Shown here piece by piece: positions 10,871 through 23,582 of a DNA stretch of 64,000 nt. The stretch spans positions 28,656,356 to 28,720,355 of the forward strand of contig OZ020624.1 in the NCBI GenBank assembly GCA_963971575.1. The letters run 5' to 3'. The notes under the pieces are model-generated. The model ran no database searches. It saw only the letters and a list, made by a program, of their open reading frames with translations, and was not told the DNA's origin. The position numbers were made by a program, and so were the translations under genes. How positions within the stretch are numbered: the first letter of the stretch is position 1; the number at the start of each line of letters is the position of its first letter. This DNA is from Liopterus haemorrhoidalis. Its lineage: Eukaryota; Arthropoda; Insecta; Coleoptera; Dytiscidae.

Positions 10871-13141
10871 CAAGAATCCATTATTCGTTGCGCGAACTAC
10901 GAGTGAATTTGTGTGAGCCAAAACTCACGAATTGAAACTCACGATTATTGAAAGCAGGATCACGGAAGGAGTATTTCTCAACCTCGGATAGACTAAATAA
11001 TAGATAATTGGTAGTAAAGATACTTACAAAATAATAAGCAGGATTTTTGTGTGAAGGCAAAAAAATACAATATAATTTTTTGTGTTATAAGGTTTTAATT
11101 AAATTTTACAAGTCACAATTTAAGAGCCAGTTAAGATGTATTTCATATTTTTAGCTTCTTGGGCTAAATATAATTTTGTTGTTTATGCTTTATTCATTGT
11201 GAACCCTAAACAAGATGTTGAGAACTATATCTTAAGAGGGAGTTGTAGAAACTTAAAATGATAAATTTTAGATGACCCTAAATTCCAGGGATTTCAAGTT
11301 TAGAGGGTTCCCTTAGAATATTTAGCACAATGTGGCTTCTTACTCTGTTCTAGACACTAAATTATAATAAATTTACAACTTTACCAATGAATAAGTATAT
11401 ATTTTTAGATGTGTTAAATTATTGGCAGTTTTACGAATTATCAGTTTACCTTTTTCTTTGGTGTAAGTTTGGGCTTTCTACGGCTTTTGATTTTAAACGT
11501 ATTTGATTACCAGTTTGCTGCTTTTCATGGATTTCTTTTCATCTTTGTCTGGCGAATGTCCATAGAACACAGCTTCTTCGATTCTATTGGCTGAACGTAT
11601 GTACAGAAGCATTTGGTCCTTCGAGCATAACACTTCTTTACCCCAACAGTTGGTTTCGTTCATTATGATGAAGCTTTGTCAATTATCGAGTAATATTGGA
11701 CTGCCTCTAAAAAGAACATAGGATTTTATAAACTCATCTGTCTAACTCATGAATCACTCGTTTATCTATCATTGACTTCGTTTGCCATTAACAAAAACCA
11801 GTGGCAAAAGGAAACCTCCACTAGACTTGCCCGACCATAAAAACTAAAAACAAGAAGGGCAAGAATAAAAAAGACTAATTCTTCTCTCAATTTTTTAAAT
11901 AAATTTATAGTTATATATTAAAACATTTTATGATGAAAAGAAGTATATATATTTTACTTCCATCTAAAAATTACTTCAATATCTTATGTATTGAAAGTGG
12001 AATTGAAGCAAGCGATATTTTACAGTATATTTTCACCGCATGTCAGTTTTATACAGAATTCTGACGTAGACCTAAGTTTACAACGACGGGTCAGCTTCTC
12101 ATAAGTTATTCATATCATATTTTAACGCTGAAAACGGTCAGACTGATGATTTTTTGTTAATGTTGCTCCAGACTTTAAACAAACAGGGTATATATTTCGT
12201 ATAAAAAACAAAACAAAACACAGAAAATAAGTAATACTAAAAAGTATGTAAGTTCAAAAATGTTAAAGATAAATTTCCAGGTCGGGCCAATGCATGGTAG
12301 CTATGGAGATCTACAGTACTGCTGGATAATCTACACAATCAGAATATGGTAAAAATGTACTCGGGAAAACAACAAATGAATAATAACAAATGAATAACAG
12401 TGACAGCCATTTCTCGAAGTTGAAACTTGAGTGGTTTTCTGATCTTTAGAACTTTCTGATTTGAATTAATATTAGAATGTCATACAGTCATCAACATAAT
12501 AATCTGCTTGTGTTAAAGTCATTAATCATGATGATTTGTTTCATGATCTTGAATATAAAATATACAATCCATCAATTAGGTAAATGATCACGTTTAGTTT
12601 GGAATTTCACATGTACATTTGCGCCAATTGCATTGGTTTGTTTGCAAGCGCGACATACTGCACCAGTCGGTCAGTGAGACAATATTAGTGTTTGCTCCAA
12701 CAACAAACTAATAGACTAAAGGCCTGTTCCCATCTGCAACTGCACTATTTGTGTAAACACTCATTTACATAAAACAAAAAATAAAACAATGAATAATTAA
12801 TCTAACAATATCAAAAGGTGGATGGAACAATGTCAGGTATATTAATATAATAGGTCAAAAGGATTTTGCTTCTTGAAATATTAACAAAGGCAAATGTATA
12901 TTTTTGAGACAAAGATTGATTCCGAATGTCTTGGAAGAACGTGGAGAGTAGCTGTTTGCTCATATGTTCTTCCATGGGTATACGTTACTTTATCTTCTTA
13001 ATAGATTCAGTGACTTGTTGGTACTCGTCATTTAGTATTGGAATAGCAACGAATCTTCGGTTCGGCTCTAATTTAATGGCTTTTGCTACTTTCGCAATTG
13101 ACGGGGTCAATTGTTATTTTTGTAAATTCAGTGCCCAACTG
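10871..13141. other. No gene; one possible LINE scrap
   Basis: AT-rich. At about 11695-11770 the minus strand reads DEFIKSYVLFRGSP, which resembles the end of the LINE relic at 40549-41545 (DGDILLTAYALFRGIPKSP), so a short LINE scrap is likely. Nothing else is recognised. The ORF at 12926-13225 runs into the hAT-like element and is chance. Confidence 0.4.
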
Positions 13142-14111
13142 ATTTTAACTAGAGATGGGAATTTCGGCTCAGTTTGCAGAACCGGATCAGTGGAGGTCGT
13201 TCAGTTTGCTGAGTCGGCTCATTAATCCGGCTCAGTGATCCGGCTCATTGATACGGATCATGGATCTGGTTCATTGATTTGGCTCAATGATCCGGTTCAG
13301 TGATCCGGCTCAGTGATTCGGCTAAGTTGAAACGTGCCTCTTAGAAACAGTTCGGTCACTTGTCCGTTCTCCCACCGTTCAACACGGTTTGGTTTGCAAT
13401 ATGTAGGTGGAGCGTCGCTCAGCTGGCTCTTGCATAATATGAATAGACAGCAGAAAGCGGAATTGTTTGGTCGAGTGGAATAAATGTGATAAAAACGTCT
13501 GAGTATTTGCCGCTTTATTACCTTTATTCTTGTTAATATTTTTAGTATGAATTCAAGATGTAAATTATGATTTAACAAATTCTTCTCTCTCTATCTCTGT
13601 CTTCCTCATTATCTTGTTATAAAGAAATAATGAAGTGAAATAAATAAAAATCTATAGAAGTGAATTATCTAACATTTTTGCCAGGTTAATAGTAAACAAA
13701 CAATTCACTTTAGCTACTGTATTTTAAACCAGATGTGTTAAGATTATGGCGATGTTTATTGCCCTTATAAATCGGACTCTGGGATTTGGGCAATATCTTT
13801 AATATTTTTATATTGTATGGTAAGAAAGTACAGACTAAGCCTATTAGTTTCAAATAGTCTGCCCTAAAAATTGATGACAAAATATACTTTATGATAATAC
13901 ATTACAAGTTCTCGCGAAGTTCAACATGACATCGATCCAGATCCGTTCACTGCTCACAATCGCCCGATCAATCGTATCCGTGAAACTTGAAACTATGCAG
14001 TGAGGCGTGAGCCGGCTCATTTCAATTTGGTGAAGCGTGTCACTTTGGTCAGTGTGTTGAGCCGGCTCAGTGAGCCGGTTCGTTGATGAACGACCTGTCT
14101 CTAGTTTTAAC
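13142..14111. mobile_element. hAT-like non-autonomous element with 8-bp target duplication
   Basis: The element spans 13150-14103. The left end is tagagatggg; the right end is cctgtctcta, an imperfect inverted match. It is flanked by attttaac (13142-13149) and gttttaac (14104-14111), which agree at seven of eight bases. Both ends carry inverted subterminal copies of a ccggctcagtg-type motif, in an array on the left and a pair on the right. No transposase remains. An 8-bp duplication plus subterminal repeats is the usual hAT layout, so the family call is inferred from structure. Confidence 0.7.
13196..13326 (+). repeat. Tandem GGCTCA/GGATCA-type subterminal repeats
   Basis: Roughly nine degenerate units of about 13-14 bases (consensus ccggctcagtgat) run head to tail inside the left part of the hAT-like element. 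The right end (about 14005-14085) carries the motif inverted. In known hAT elements, such subterminal repeats bind transposase. Confidence 0.75.
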
Positions 14112-16084
14112 CCAAGACCTGATTAAATAATTAGCAAATTAATCTGAAATCTCTTATCTAATGAAGATTCCGAATATTTAAAACCGTATATGAAGAAGAA
14201 AAATTTTTTGGTTTAAAATTGGTAATTAATATAATTGTAATCAGTTATATGGGTCTTTATTTCCGGTTTATTCTTTTAATAAATTTTAATTCACTTTACA
14301 TTTCATGATAGCGGCAATTTCTTATTCCGTTTCAAACAGATTATCTTGATTCTTAATTTAGAATCGCATGCTTGCAGCATCGTCATATCCAATAATATTC
14401 AATTTTCCTTTCAGTAGAAATGAATTTCTGCATTTCTAGTTTATGTAAAATGTACTTTTCTAACAATTTTCCACAAGAGAAGAGTCTTACATTTTCCAGA
14501 TATACATGTGTTAGTAATATCTCAAATAGAATTCCTTATTGGTTAGACAATTGAGATGAACACACGTTTCTGAAATTTGCAGATGGGTGCCAGGGTATAT
14601 ATTGCAAGAAGCAATTTTGAATATGTATGTTTATATCGTGTAGACAATGAAATTCTAGATGTAGTTGGAAATTTTATCTATAGTAAAAATTTTTATTTCA
14701 TTGCTAACGTATTTTTCTTTTTGTTATAGGTGAGTAACTTCAACAGTCTCCTTTATGTTAGACAGTAAGTACTATAGTCTATAAGTGTTATTGCTAGGAA
14801 TCAATATCTTTTTTCGATATTTTTAAGTATCTTTTTCAATATTTTTAGGTATCGATGGTTCTTAACAATTTACTTATGTTTTAAACTAATTATCTTACAA
14901 TATTACTAAATGTAGAAATTAAATATTAAAATACGTTAGAGTTGTACAGTTTTCAAAGTTTATTGGTTAAATTCAAAACTAAATTGATAAAAGAAAAAAT
15001 AAAAATTAATTTCTTTGAATCCTAAAACGGGTATGGATAGATAATTTCGGTTCGGTTTGCGAATAGCATATAGGAGCTCTGAATTTTTGAGGGATACTCT
15101 CAGTCGACTATCTGGTGATCCATTCGACTTTTGAAAAATCAGTTTGTGTTCAGTTTAAGGTATTAAATTTTAAATTTATATTGGTATAGCAAGGGTTAAA
15201 TAATTGCTAGCAACTCCCAATGTTGCTGACAATCAGTTCAACTGTAGGCATTTCAAATGTCTCCCCAATCTAATGTTCTCACTTCTATATTCAACGTTTT
15301 TGTATTCATTTTAAACTCATCCCTTTCTCCATCTAATTCCCTTATCCTAAACTCCGACTTTTGTCAGAATAAATACTAAACTGCCTGTCTCAAAAGAAAG
15401 TTAAGATAATAATTGAACTACTCTTGTACTTAATTTGTAGCACTCAAGTGAAATTTTGTTAAATGACTTGAGTTCAATGGATTACTGAAACAAGATTTAG
15501 TCGCAAAAGGAAATAAGTAAACTTGACAAAGATGAAAACAGGAAATGGAGAAGATGGATATATATTGAACAAAAGAAAATCTATATCATATAGGATGACG
15601 GAAATTCTATAATGAAGAGAAGTATAAAAATGATAAAATAAAAATTTTCAAAGTTGTGTTTCTTGAAAAGAATCCTATCAACACATCAACTATAGGTTTT
15701 GCTGGTCTGCTATGAAAATCAGTTATTCTTGATCAACGGCATCTTTACCCTTGATTTAGCTATCGGACAAATGACCGAAAGTAGGACCATCTACTTTCGG
15801 AAACTAAGATAGTTTTCTAACGAAAACTAAGATAGGAAACTACGGTAGACGTTATAATTGCTCTTGTATACATTCGGCAAGAAAAATCCGATAATACACT
15901 TTTACATATTAGACTAAATTAGACTTATTTATCTTAAGTATTTATACCTATATTAATATTTATAAATATAATATTTATTTCTTGTCGACATAAAATACAT
16001 AATCATTAATAGACAGTCAATCAGATAAATTGCAATAGCATTATAAATGATAATTGATGAACAAATTATAATTTAATTTAAAAA
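14112..16084. other. No recognisable feature
   Basis: 2 kb of AT-rich sequence. I see no gene or bounded repeat that I can support. Confidence 0.5.
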
Positions 16085-16508
16085 AATTCCTCAAAAGTAT
16101 ACATAGGGGTTTTAATTGTTTTCTTAAATTGTACTGAACTTAATTCTTTGGTAGAAACTGGTAACAAATTCATAAACTTTATAGAATAATAGTTAATACT
16201 ATTATCTTGATTTATTTCTTCCTGTAAAATTGGGTTATATATTTCATTTATTATGTGTTGTAGTTGTGAACGTCTTCATAAGAGACAAAAGAATTTAGGT
16301 TTTGAAAGGCATATACTAAACAGTGACAGATAAAAAGTGATGGTAGTAGTCATGGTTCTTAATTCTTCAAAGCGTAGCGTACAATCGGTTTTATAAGATG
16401 CACTCCCTATCACTCTTATTGCATGCCTCTGTAGCCTAAAAACTCTTTCAGCAGAGACAGAGTGTCCCCATATTAAAAGAGCGTATGTTATGTTCGAATG
16501 AAGCACAC
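16085..16508 (-). pseudogene. Jockey-like LINE 3' end
   Basis: The minus-strand reading is MLHSNITYALLIWGHS, VFRLQRHAIRVIGSAS, YKTDCTLRFEEL, and after frameshifts YYSIKFMNLLPVSTKEL and FKKTIKTPMYTFEEFF. These are the standard post-RT blocks of the Jockey-like elements seen elsewhere in the window. The RT domain is absent, and the copy is truncated at about 16508 next to a tRNA-like SINE head. Confidence 0.75.
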
Positions 16509-16523
16509 AAATATAAAATATCC

Positions 16524-16590
16524 TGATCAGGATTCGAACCTGGGACGTTCAGCACTAGAAACGTGGCCTCTACCTGTGCACTCCTGTTGG
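16524..16590 (-). repeat. tRNA-like SINE head fragment
   Basis: On the minus strand, caggttcgaatcc is a good pol III B box, about 35 bases after a weak A-box-like stretch (gcacaggtagagg). No cloverleaf can be folded, so this is a SINE remnant and not a tRNA gene. Confidence 0.4.
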
Positions 16591-17925
16591 AATAACTGTC
16601 TTTACTGTTGATACAAGTTACATATAACTTATTATTCTCTATTTAGATTAAGTCATTTTTCATACGTTTTTACGAGACTTTGGATATCTTTGTTGTAAAG
16701 ATTAATCATTTATGAGTTCAACCAATGTATCATTAACGTTCTCAATTCGTCTTCGTTTACCAGTCGTCTACCATCAAGACAGTTCTTGAGATGGGGGAAT
16801 ATATGATAAAAACTTGGCACAAAGTGACTGTATGTTGGATGCAGGAAAATAACTCAATGAAATTTGAATTGAGCATGAGTTAGCCAACGCATAGCAACAT
16901 CACTTTTTAGGAAAGTCTTCAAAAAATTTGCCAACACCCTGCATGAATCCATATTGCGAATTTTCAACATCCTACCGTGGACTAAGCAATCTTCTATGAT
17001 ACCTTTTTCCTTTATATTTTATTTTAATATCGGCCAATTTTGTGTCTGAGAAAAAAGGGCAGATAAAAGAAAATAGCTAGATAATCCTTTAACAAAACGA
17101 AACCAATATCCAGCTAATGATATTACAGAAATAAAATTACAATTTTCTTTGGTCCATCCAATAAAAGAATTCGGAGTTAGCTGTCTATTCCTAAGTGTGA
17201 TACAGTAAGATCATCAAACAGCGCTTTTAGTTCCCAAGTGCCTGAAATCTCCAGGGATGAAGCTTACTTTACACTGTGTACTTTCTGTAGAGTTAACACA
17301 CTTATTATTGATCTGAAAAATTGAACTTTTTTACAAGTTTAAGACGGTATTGTGAGAATTCAATGCAGACTATTTGTTCTTTTTCTACAGATGATTACTG
17401 AAGAGAAGAATATAATGCATTTATTCATTACTATTTTTTTGCAAAGAATAGTTGCATTATATTGAAACCTGTACAATACAATACAGTACACTATTTAATT
17501 ATTTAGATGAATAAGAATGAATTTATAGCAAGATGAAAAATTTCACAATCCGAAAACCACTTCAAAGTTATGGTGCTACTTATAAAAATATAGACATATT
17601 GAGTACAAGTAAACTTGGTTGCGTACAAGAAAATAATTGGTTGTCAGTTCAGCCAGTTAGTCACTATCGTTTTCAAATCATAGTCATTTTTATGTAGTGC
17701 AAAATATCGTCACATAGGTAATCCTAGGTCAGGATTACGACATCTAGACATTGTGACGGTCAGCTGTCTGATTAAAAACTATTCGTCAGCGCCTGATTAC
17801 GAAAATGCAGACATCGCATTTTCATAATGAGAAAATATTTGTCATGACGAATGAATATTGGAACTGGGTTAATTTTCGTTTTATAAAGACCGGCAGTCAC
17901 AAAATATGGAGTTAGTGGAACATAG
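16591..17925. other. No recognisable feature
   Basis: AT-rich. No gene or repeat boundary seen. Confidence 0.45.
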
Positions 17926-18150
17926 CCAACTCCGCTGCACGTATTAGTCCAGAAGGTGACGACCACGACACTGACGCCAGATTCTTGTATCGAGAGTGAA
18001 GCCAAGCAAGTAATGACCATGTGAGTGGGAGAAGACTTCTCCAGGTTCCTCGACTCCCGGATGGGTAGCCCCCGCCTCGGAGATAGGATCAAGCCGATCA
18101 TGGCCAACACGGGGTGGACCGAAGACTTCCCCAACTCCCTGGACCAATTA
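17926..18150. other. Unrecognised GC-rich block
   Basis: About 220 bases are clearly richer in G+C than their surroundings. Overlapping minus-strand ORFs (17944-18147 and 17772-18134) show no domain I know. It could be part of a transposable element, such as a 5' UTR or promoter block, or a short conserved host segment. I cannot decide. Confidence 0.35.
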
Positions 18151-18184
18151 AAACATTATTTTGTAAGTAAATTTTGAGTAAAAT

Positions 18185-18356
18185 TTGGGAGGCCAGAAAA
18201 TGTTTAAATATTTTTTTTTATCGTTTACATATGAAAATACAAGTGACGACCTAAAAGGAAAAAGGTCATCACTTCTAAAATACATTTTTATCCAAGCAAT
18301 TCAGGGGCCAGAAAAAAATTTGGCCCTTCCCGGATCGCCCGCTAGCGCTGCCACTA
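18185..18356 (-). mobile_element. Fragment of hAT-like MITE family with GTGATGACC repeats
   Basis: On the minus strand this begins agtggcagcgctagcgggc, has gatccgggaagggcc, then repeated aagtgatgacctttttc and taggtcgtcacttgtatttt units. The same repeat type fills the complete element at 23591-23905 and part of the nest at 48529-50234. The end and target duplication are unclear here. Confidence 0.5.
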
Positions 18357-18524
18357 TGTCTTGGTGATAATTTTGAAAATGTTGAAATTTTAAGTATTCA
18401 GTTTTATAATTATTTTAGTACTGATAGACACCCATTCTACAGATATAATGTACGAAAAAATGATTCGATAAACCTCATAAATATTCAACCAGCAATCGTA
18501 ATTAAATTTAGTTAGTTAAAATTC

Positions 18525-18705
18525 TTCTTCTTCTTTAGGCACTATCAGTCAGGTTGACTTTTGGCCTCACTCACATAAGCCCTCCATCTCGATCTATTCT
18601 TTGTCAAGTTTTGCCAAGTACCCTGTATACTAATACTTATTATTAGATCTTCGGTTAGCTGATCTCTCCATTTCTTGCGAGGTCTTCCCACTGGTCGACG
18701 GGTAT
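18525..18705 (-). pseudogene. RTE-type LINE C-terminal fragment
   Basis: The minus-strand reading is RRPVGRPRKKWRDQLTED, SIQGTWQNLTKNRSRW and RAYVSEAKSQPD, followed by stops and a run of GAA units. The GRPRKxWRDQ motif with a closing WRxxVxEAK tail is typical of RTE-like LINE polyproteins. The reading frame of this scrap is open, so it may be among the younger LINE insertions here. Confidence 0.75.
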
Positions 18706-19010
18706 TCAATATTCCAGTTAAAATAACTAATTTATTTCAATAACCCTTAAGTACATCCTATGAATCATTGCAACCAGGCAGCGAACACCAGTAGTTCATA
18801 TTCGAAGCCGCTGGAGGATGAACTCATTATATGGTAGATCTTGAATTTGAGGAATGTACAGAGTAAGTACAATTGAAGTAATATCAATATTTTAAATTGC
18901 ATCAGTCAACTGTGTCATTTCATTCATATTATAAGGAGCCCCCCCGCAAATTCTTATGTATGTAATTTTCCAAGACTTAAAGTTTATATTTGGTCTCTTT
19001 TTCTATTATA
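18706..19010. other. No recognisable feature
   Basis: AT-rich spacer between a LINE end and a Tc1-like element. Confidence 0.45.
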
Positions 19011-19580
19011 TATACAATCCCTGTCTCAGTAGAGTTGGCCCAACTATCAAAAATAGTGTTTTCAAAGAAAATATTTATATTAGAAAGGAAATTTATGGAT
19101 ATCAATTCAATTATTTAACGATGTTGGAACTGTTTACTAATATTTTATAAACAAATTAAATCTAAACAAAACAAACACAAAGATGTAGTTAACAATATCA
19201 CATAAAGAAAAATTAATAACCATTAACAATAAAATACAATTGAGGTACAACGCCTTTTTGGCGTATTGCCGCCTTGGTTCGTCTTATTGTCGTCTTGATT
19301 CGTCTTAACATTGTATTGACTAATTTTTTGTATTATTCGGTTGTAAAATTTGTTGAAGGCGAGCACATAATTCAGGTATAGTTCTTGCAGGTTCCGAACG
19401 TAGTTTTTTCTTCATGATGTACCAGAAACTTTCGATTGGCGATAGATCTGGACTGCTTGGTGTCCATTCCAAGCTATAGAAATGAATTGATACCCATAAA
19501 TTTTCCTTCTAATATGAATCTCTCTTTGAAAACATTATTTTTGATAGTTGGGCCAACTTAACTGAGACGGGGCTCGTATA
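19011..19580. mobile_element. Internally deleted Tc1-like element with about 95-bp inverted repeats
   Basis: The left end (19011 to about 19112) and the right end (about 19480-19580) are inverted copies. They share gtctcag, gttggcccaactatcaaaaat and ttcaaagaga/aaat blocks, and both termini read tatac...gtata. The internal part keeps only the C-terminal end of a Tc1 transposase on the minus strand. The total is about 570 bp, against 1.2-1.6 kb for a complete element, so most of the transposase has been deleted. Confidence 0.8.
19308..19482 (-). pseudogene. Tc1-like transposase C-terminal fragment
   Basis: The minus-strand reading is SLEWTPSSPDLSPIESFWYI, then MKKKLRSEPARTIPELCARL and QQILQPNN. 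SPDLSPIE contains the Glu/Asp that forms the third catalytic residue of the DDE/D triad. The other two catalytic residues and the DNA-binding domain lie in the deleted part. Confidence 0.8.
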
Positions 19581-20640
19581 TTAGTTCCTACAACTATTCA
19601 AGAGGAGCAAAGTGCCTCAATAAAACACCACCTGGTGCGGTTCTGGGTTAAGTCCTTAATTTCGCACCATGACTTTACCATTTCAGGTACATCCTTCTCA
19701 ACTCTGCGTCGCTATGTATTTTTTGGTCGTCTTATCCTCCATTTCCTTTGGAAGTTCCAATGAAGAGCCTGTTTTTGTAAGTTTACCAGATCTCACATTG
19801 ATATATGCCAACCATCTCTGTTTACGCAAATCTATGTCCTATCTTTGACAGTTTCGTAATTCTTCATAGTTCTTCCTTGCTTACAGTGTCAGACCAATAA
19901 ACTCTCATTATTCTTCTAAGCATTTGTTGCTAAAGATTTATAGTTTATTGGTTAACGTTTCATTAACCAACAATATCTGCCTTATTTACAGAAAAATGAG
20001 GAAAACGTCATCATTTATCTGTTCTCTTAATAAAACTTTAAATTAATCATAGCAATTGAGTTTACAAACACATCTGCCGACACCTGTGTAACTATTACTA
20101 CGAATAGCAAACATTTTAAACGTTACATTAATTAATTTGTGTTCATTACTGGGTTATTTAATTATCTATGTGAAATAATTAATAGTAGAATAGTATACGG
20201 ATGATATATATGTAGGTAAACGATATATGGATGCTAAAATTAAATTTGGTGATCAATTATAGTTTCCTTATTTAGCATTCTGACTGCTTGATTACTTATG
20301 TCTTCAATTAAATTATGAGATGTAGGTATTTCTCCCTTTATATGCTAGATTTTATTTTTGATCGCTCTGTATTTGTAGAGGTATTTGTTTGTGAACTGGT
20401 GAAAGATGGACTTCGATCACGGTTGTAATGGAACAAAGATAGACTCGATGGGCCATTTATCGTTTGATTTTATACTTAATCTATCTTTATTAATTTTGGG
20501 ATTGTACATACATAAGGAAGTTAGTTAAAATGTCTGGCGCTCAGTAGTGATGGCTATTTGTGGTGGTCCCCAAGATTCTTGATGCTCTTCCAATTCTGGA
20601 GGAATTAATGTCCTCCAGAATTGGTTGTCATATTCAATGG
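19581..20640. other. No recognisable feature
   Basis: AT-rich DNA. No supported gene or repeat. Confidence 0.45.
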
Positions 20641-20907
20641 TCAGTGCCTATTAATGAGCTTTGTATAAAGCTAGGATACTCTATGGCATGAGGGCGATGA
20701 ATTTTAAATGTAATAAATTTGTTCTTAGAACTCTTTACTTCTCCAATATCAACTCGTTACTGCGATATGGAATTATGTACTGGGCAAAGATCGCCAGAAT
20801 TCCAGGGAGTGTTCATATTAGAAAGATCTATAAAAATCTTGGCCAATCTAAAGAATAAAGACTCTTGCCGGACAGCTTTTAAATCTTTAGAAGTTTCTAA
20901 GGTCTAA
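20641..20907 (+). pseudogene. LINE post-RT fragment (Jockey/CR1-like)
   Basis: The plus-strand reading includes VLRTLYFSNINSLLRYGIMY, W, and after a frameshift NKDSCRTAFKSLEV. This matches the usual LRxVYxSxxxSxxxYGIxxW / RDSCRxLFKxLxIL blocks downstream of the LINE RT domain. About 85 codons survive. Confidence 0.65.
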
Positions 20908-21118
20908 ATGTTGGGTGGCGTCTGATAACTATTTCATCAGCAACTTCTTGGTTACTCTTGTTTCTGTAGTTCACGTGACGGCTGATTGATCGACAGAGAA
21001 ATATATCTCTTTTACACACTTCTGCGTAAAATTCAATGACGTCTGTGAGCTTCTTATATCCGACGTACGTCCTTAGTTTTTATCTTTGTTTGTTATATTT
21101 TAATGTACTCAGATAAAC

Positions 21119-21141
21119 GTGTGTGTGTGTGTGTGTGTGTT
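21119..21141. repeat. (GT)n microsatellite
   Basis: An uninterrupted run of about eleven GT units. Confidence 0.95.
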
Positions 21142-22580
21142 TAGCATTTGAAGCTCTTGTACTAGAGCTATCACTAAAGCGATTGAAACAAGACAATAGT
21201 TCTTCCTCACCATCCGAACCAATAGCATTGCATAATTTTTATGATCTTCTAGATTAAACAAAACCCTTTCTCTGGCGGGCGTTGGTCAAGCAAATCCTCC
21301 AGAGTATATAAACATTTTTCAGTGTTTCTTAACAACTTTCGTATCTCTTTCTTCATGATCAAAGCTGGACTCTGGTTTTGCGACGAAGCGACGCAAAACG
21401 CATGATGCAGTGTTGAAAACATTTTATCTGTGAAATATAGATATTGGGAAAATGATTAATTTCTGTACATAATTGCAATTTTTGTAACTTTTTGTTAATA
21501 GTTCATAAATAATCAATAAAAAAACCCAAGTGAATTCTAATGTATCCTTAAGGATAGTTGTTTACTTGGTTAAAATGATTTATAGAACTCTCTTTAACTC
21601 ATCCCAAAACAAAGTTTTTTTTTTGGAAACTTATCGTTTGTAGTCAGAACATGTACGAGAATTACGTAAAAGCAATTCGTAGAACGATTTCAGTGTGTTT
21701 CAACTAATAGAAGGGATATAGAGAATCGGTGTTCTTTCTTCGATCTATCGAATAACCAAAAGTTACAAATCAGAATCAATGATACCATTCAAGAGTTTTT
21801 TTGGGGTTGAAATGAATTAGTACTGATAAAAGACATCTGGTAAAATTAAAGCTCTTATGTATTTAAGTGACATAAAATTTTATATTTTGATTTCAGTATG
21901 AAAGACGCATTTAGACGACTCTATTTTAGAACTGTTAGAAACAGTTGGGAATCATTTTGGCACAGTTGGTTAGTGTGTGGCTGGCTGCGCGTTAGTCCCC
22001 ATGCTTATCTCCCAGTATCGGCAAGCATTTATAAAATTGTTTCTTTGTTCTTGTCAATCGGAAAGTAGAGAGCATGCTATCGAGGTAAATTTAACCACGA
22101 GAATTTCCTCAAACATATAAAAGTGGTTCAGAATGTTAAAATAGTAGATCTCATATGTCTGGTATAGATGCAACACGCAGTACACCGCTGTATTTGGAGA
22201 AGTCACCACATTCAGACAGAATAGAAGGACTATACTCTGTTCGGAATCAAAAAGTAATAATCAATCAATGTTCACGTAATAATTTCATCGTTTTCTAGTC
22301 ATTTGTTGAGCCGTTAATTTCATGCCATAGCCAATAGGGTAGCGACTTCAATATTTCACGTGATTTTATTACTATATCTGCATTTCGAGCTAGGTATGAA
22401 GTGAGTGATTTTAGAACTTTACCCAAAGTTAAGCATGTTTCCAAAAATTTTCTCATGGTCTGGCTTTTAGGAAGATATCATTTCGAAATTCAATAATTTA
22501 TTTACATTTTCCGTGGATCCTAACCAAGATGCCGTGGGTAAATATGATGTACAATAAAAATAAATATAGACTGATAAAAA
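21142..22580. other. No recognisable feature
   Basis: AT-rich. A weak tRNA-like stretch near 21960-22020 is too degenerate to call. Confidence 0.45.
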
Positions 22581-22589
22581 ATAGATGAA

Positions 22590-23435
22590 CAAACGGGATT
22601 AGCTACCATAATAGGAGGCAAAACCTACAGATACCATCGATTAAACCAGTGTAGCAGCTATGCAGTGGAGGCTTTCAGCATACAGAAAGTGACAGAACAC
22701 ATCAAAACATCTAAAGAACAACACAAACACTACATAATATACACGGACTCACGTGTAAAACAAACATACCAATAGACCTGCAAAAAAAAGGGACAAGAAA
22801 ACATACACGATGCCATTAAAAACTATAAAAAATCACGCTACTCTGTGTGGATTTCATCTCAACAGGGTATAAAAATGCGGAGGAAAACACAAGACAATAA
22901 GTACGAGATAAAGAACACAAAATATCAATGCAATCAGAAGACCAAAGAACATAATCAAAACAAGAACCAAAGAAGAGTGGAACAAGGAATGGACCAACAC
23001 AAATAATACCAACAAATTAAGAAACATAAAAGAAACTACCCAAAATGGGACATCTACGCACAGAAGGAAAGACCAGGTAACATTAATAAGACTCAGAATA
23101 GGAAAAAAAATACAAAAACAGTTCACATACAACTCATGACACATACAACTCACCACTCACTATCGAACACATACTACACCGCACAAAATACCAAAAAAAA
23201 CTAAGAAAAAACATCCCAAAAACAATGAAACGGGCACTCGCAAACGGCACAAACACAACAACAAACATACTCAACTTTATTACACATATAAATCTACACA
23301 ATAAAATTTAAATATCTGAAATATCCTTATATACTACGCATGTAAAATAAAATAAAAACTGTAAAAATTTATGTAAATACAGACGCTATCAGCAACAGTA
23401 GCTGAAGCTTCTTAAAACTTGAAAACTGTCTTTCT
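22590..23435 (+). pseudogene. I-like LINE RNase H domain and 3' end
   Basis: The plus-strand blocks are GLATIIGGKTYRYHRLNQCS, SYAVEAFSIQKV, HYIIYTDSR (the RNase H catalytic Asp region), YSVWISSQQGIK (the WIPSHxGIxGNE block, degraded) and EEWNKEWTNTNNTNKLRNIK. DQVTLIRLRIG, typical of the C-terminus of I/Jockey-group elements that carry RNase H, follows. Frameshifts and stops break the frame several times. The run ends near gacgctatcagcaacagtagctg at about 23381-23404, a likely 3' UTR. Base composition is unusually A-rich on the sense strand. The minus-strand ORF at 22854-23156 is its shadow. Confidence 0.75.
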
Positions 23436-23582
23436 TTCTCACTGCTTACTCTGACTTCTCTTTTTTTTAAGCATGCGTTTTTTATTTTTTCATTTATTTG
23501 GGTTTAACTATGCCAATTAACCAGGAAAAATGTTTCTTTATTTAATTATACATTGTTAAACATTAATACTAAAAATACAAGC

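Noticed and set aside
17944..18147. Protein-coding gene in the GC-rich block
   Set aside because: High GC removes stop codons in several frames at once. No motif singles out one frame.
22854..23156. Hydrophobic minus-strand ORF of 100 codons
   Set aside because: It is the antisense of an A-rich I-like LINE RNase H region. The hydrophobicity comes from T-rich codons.
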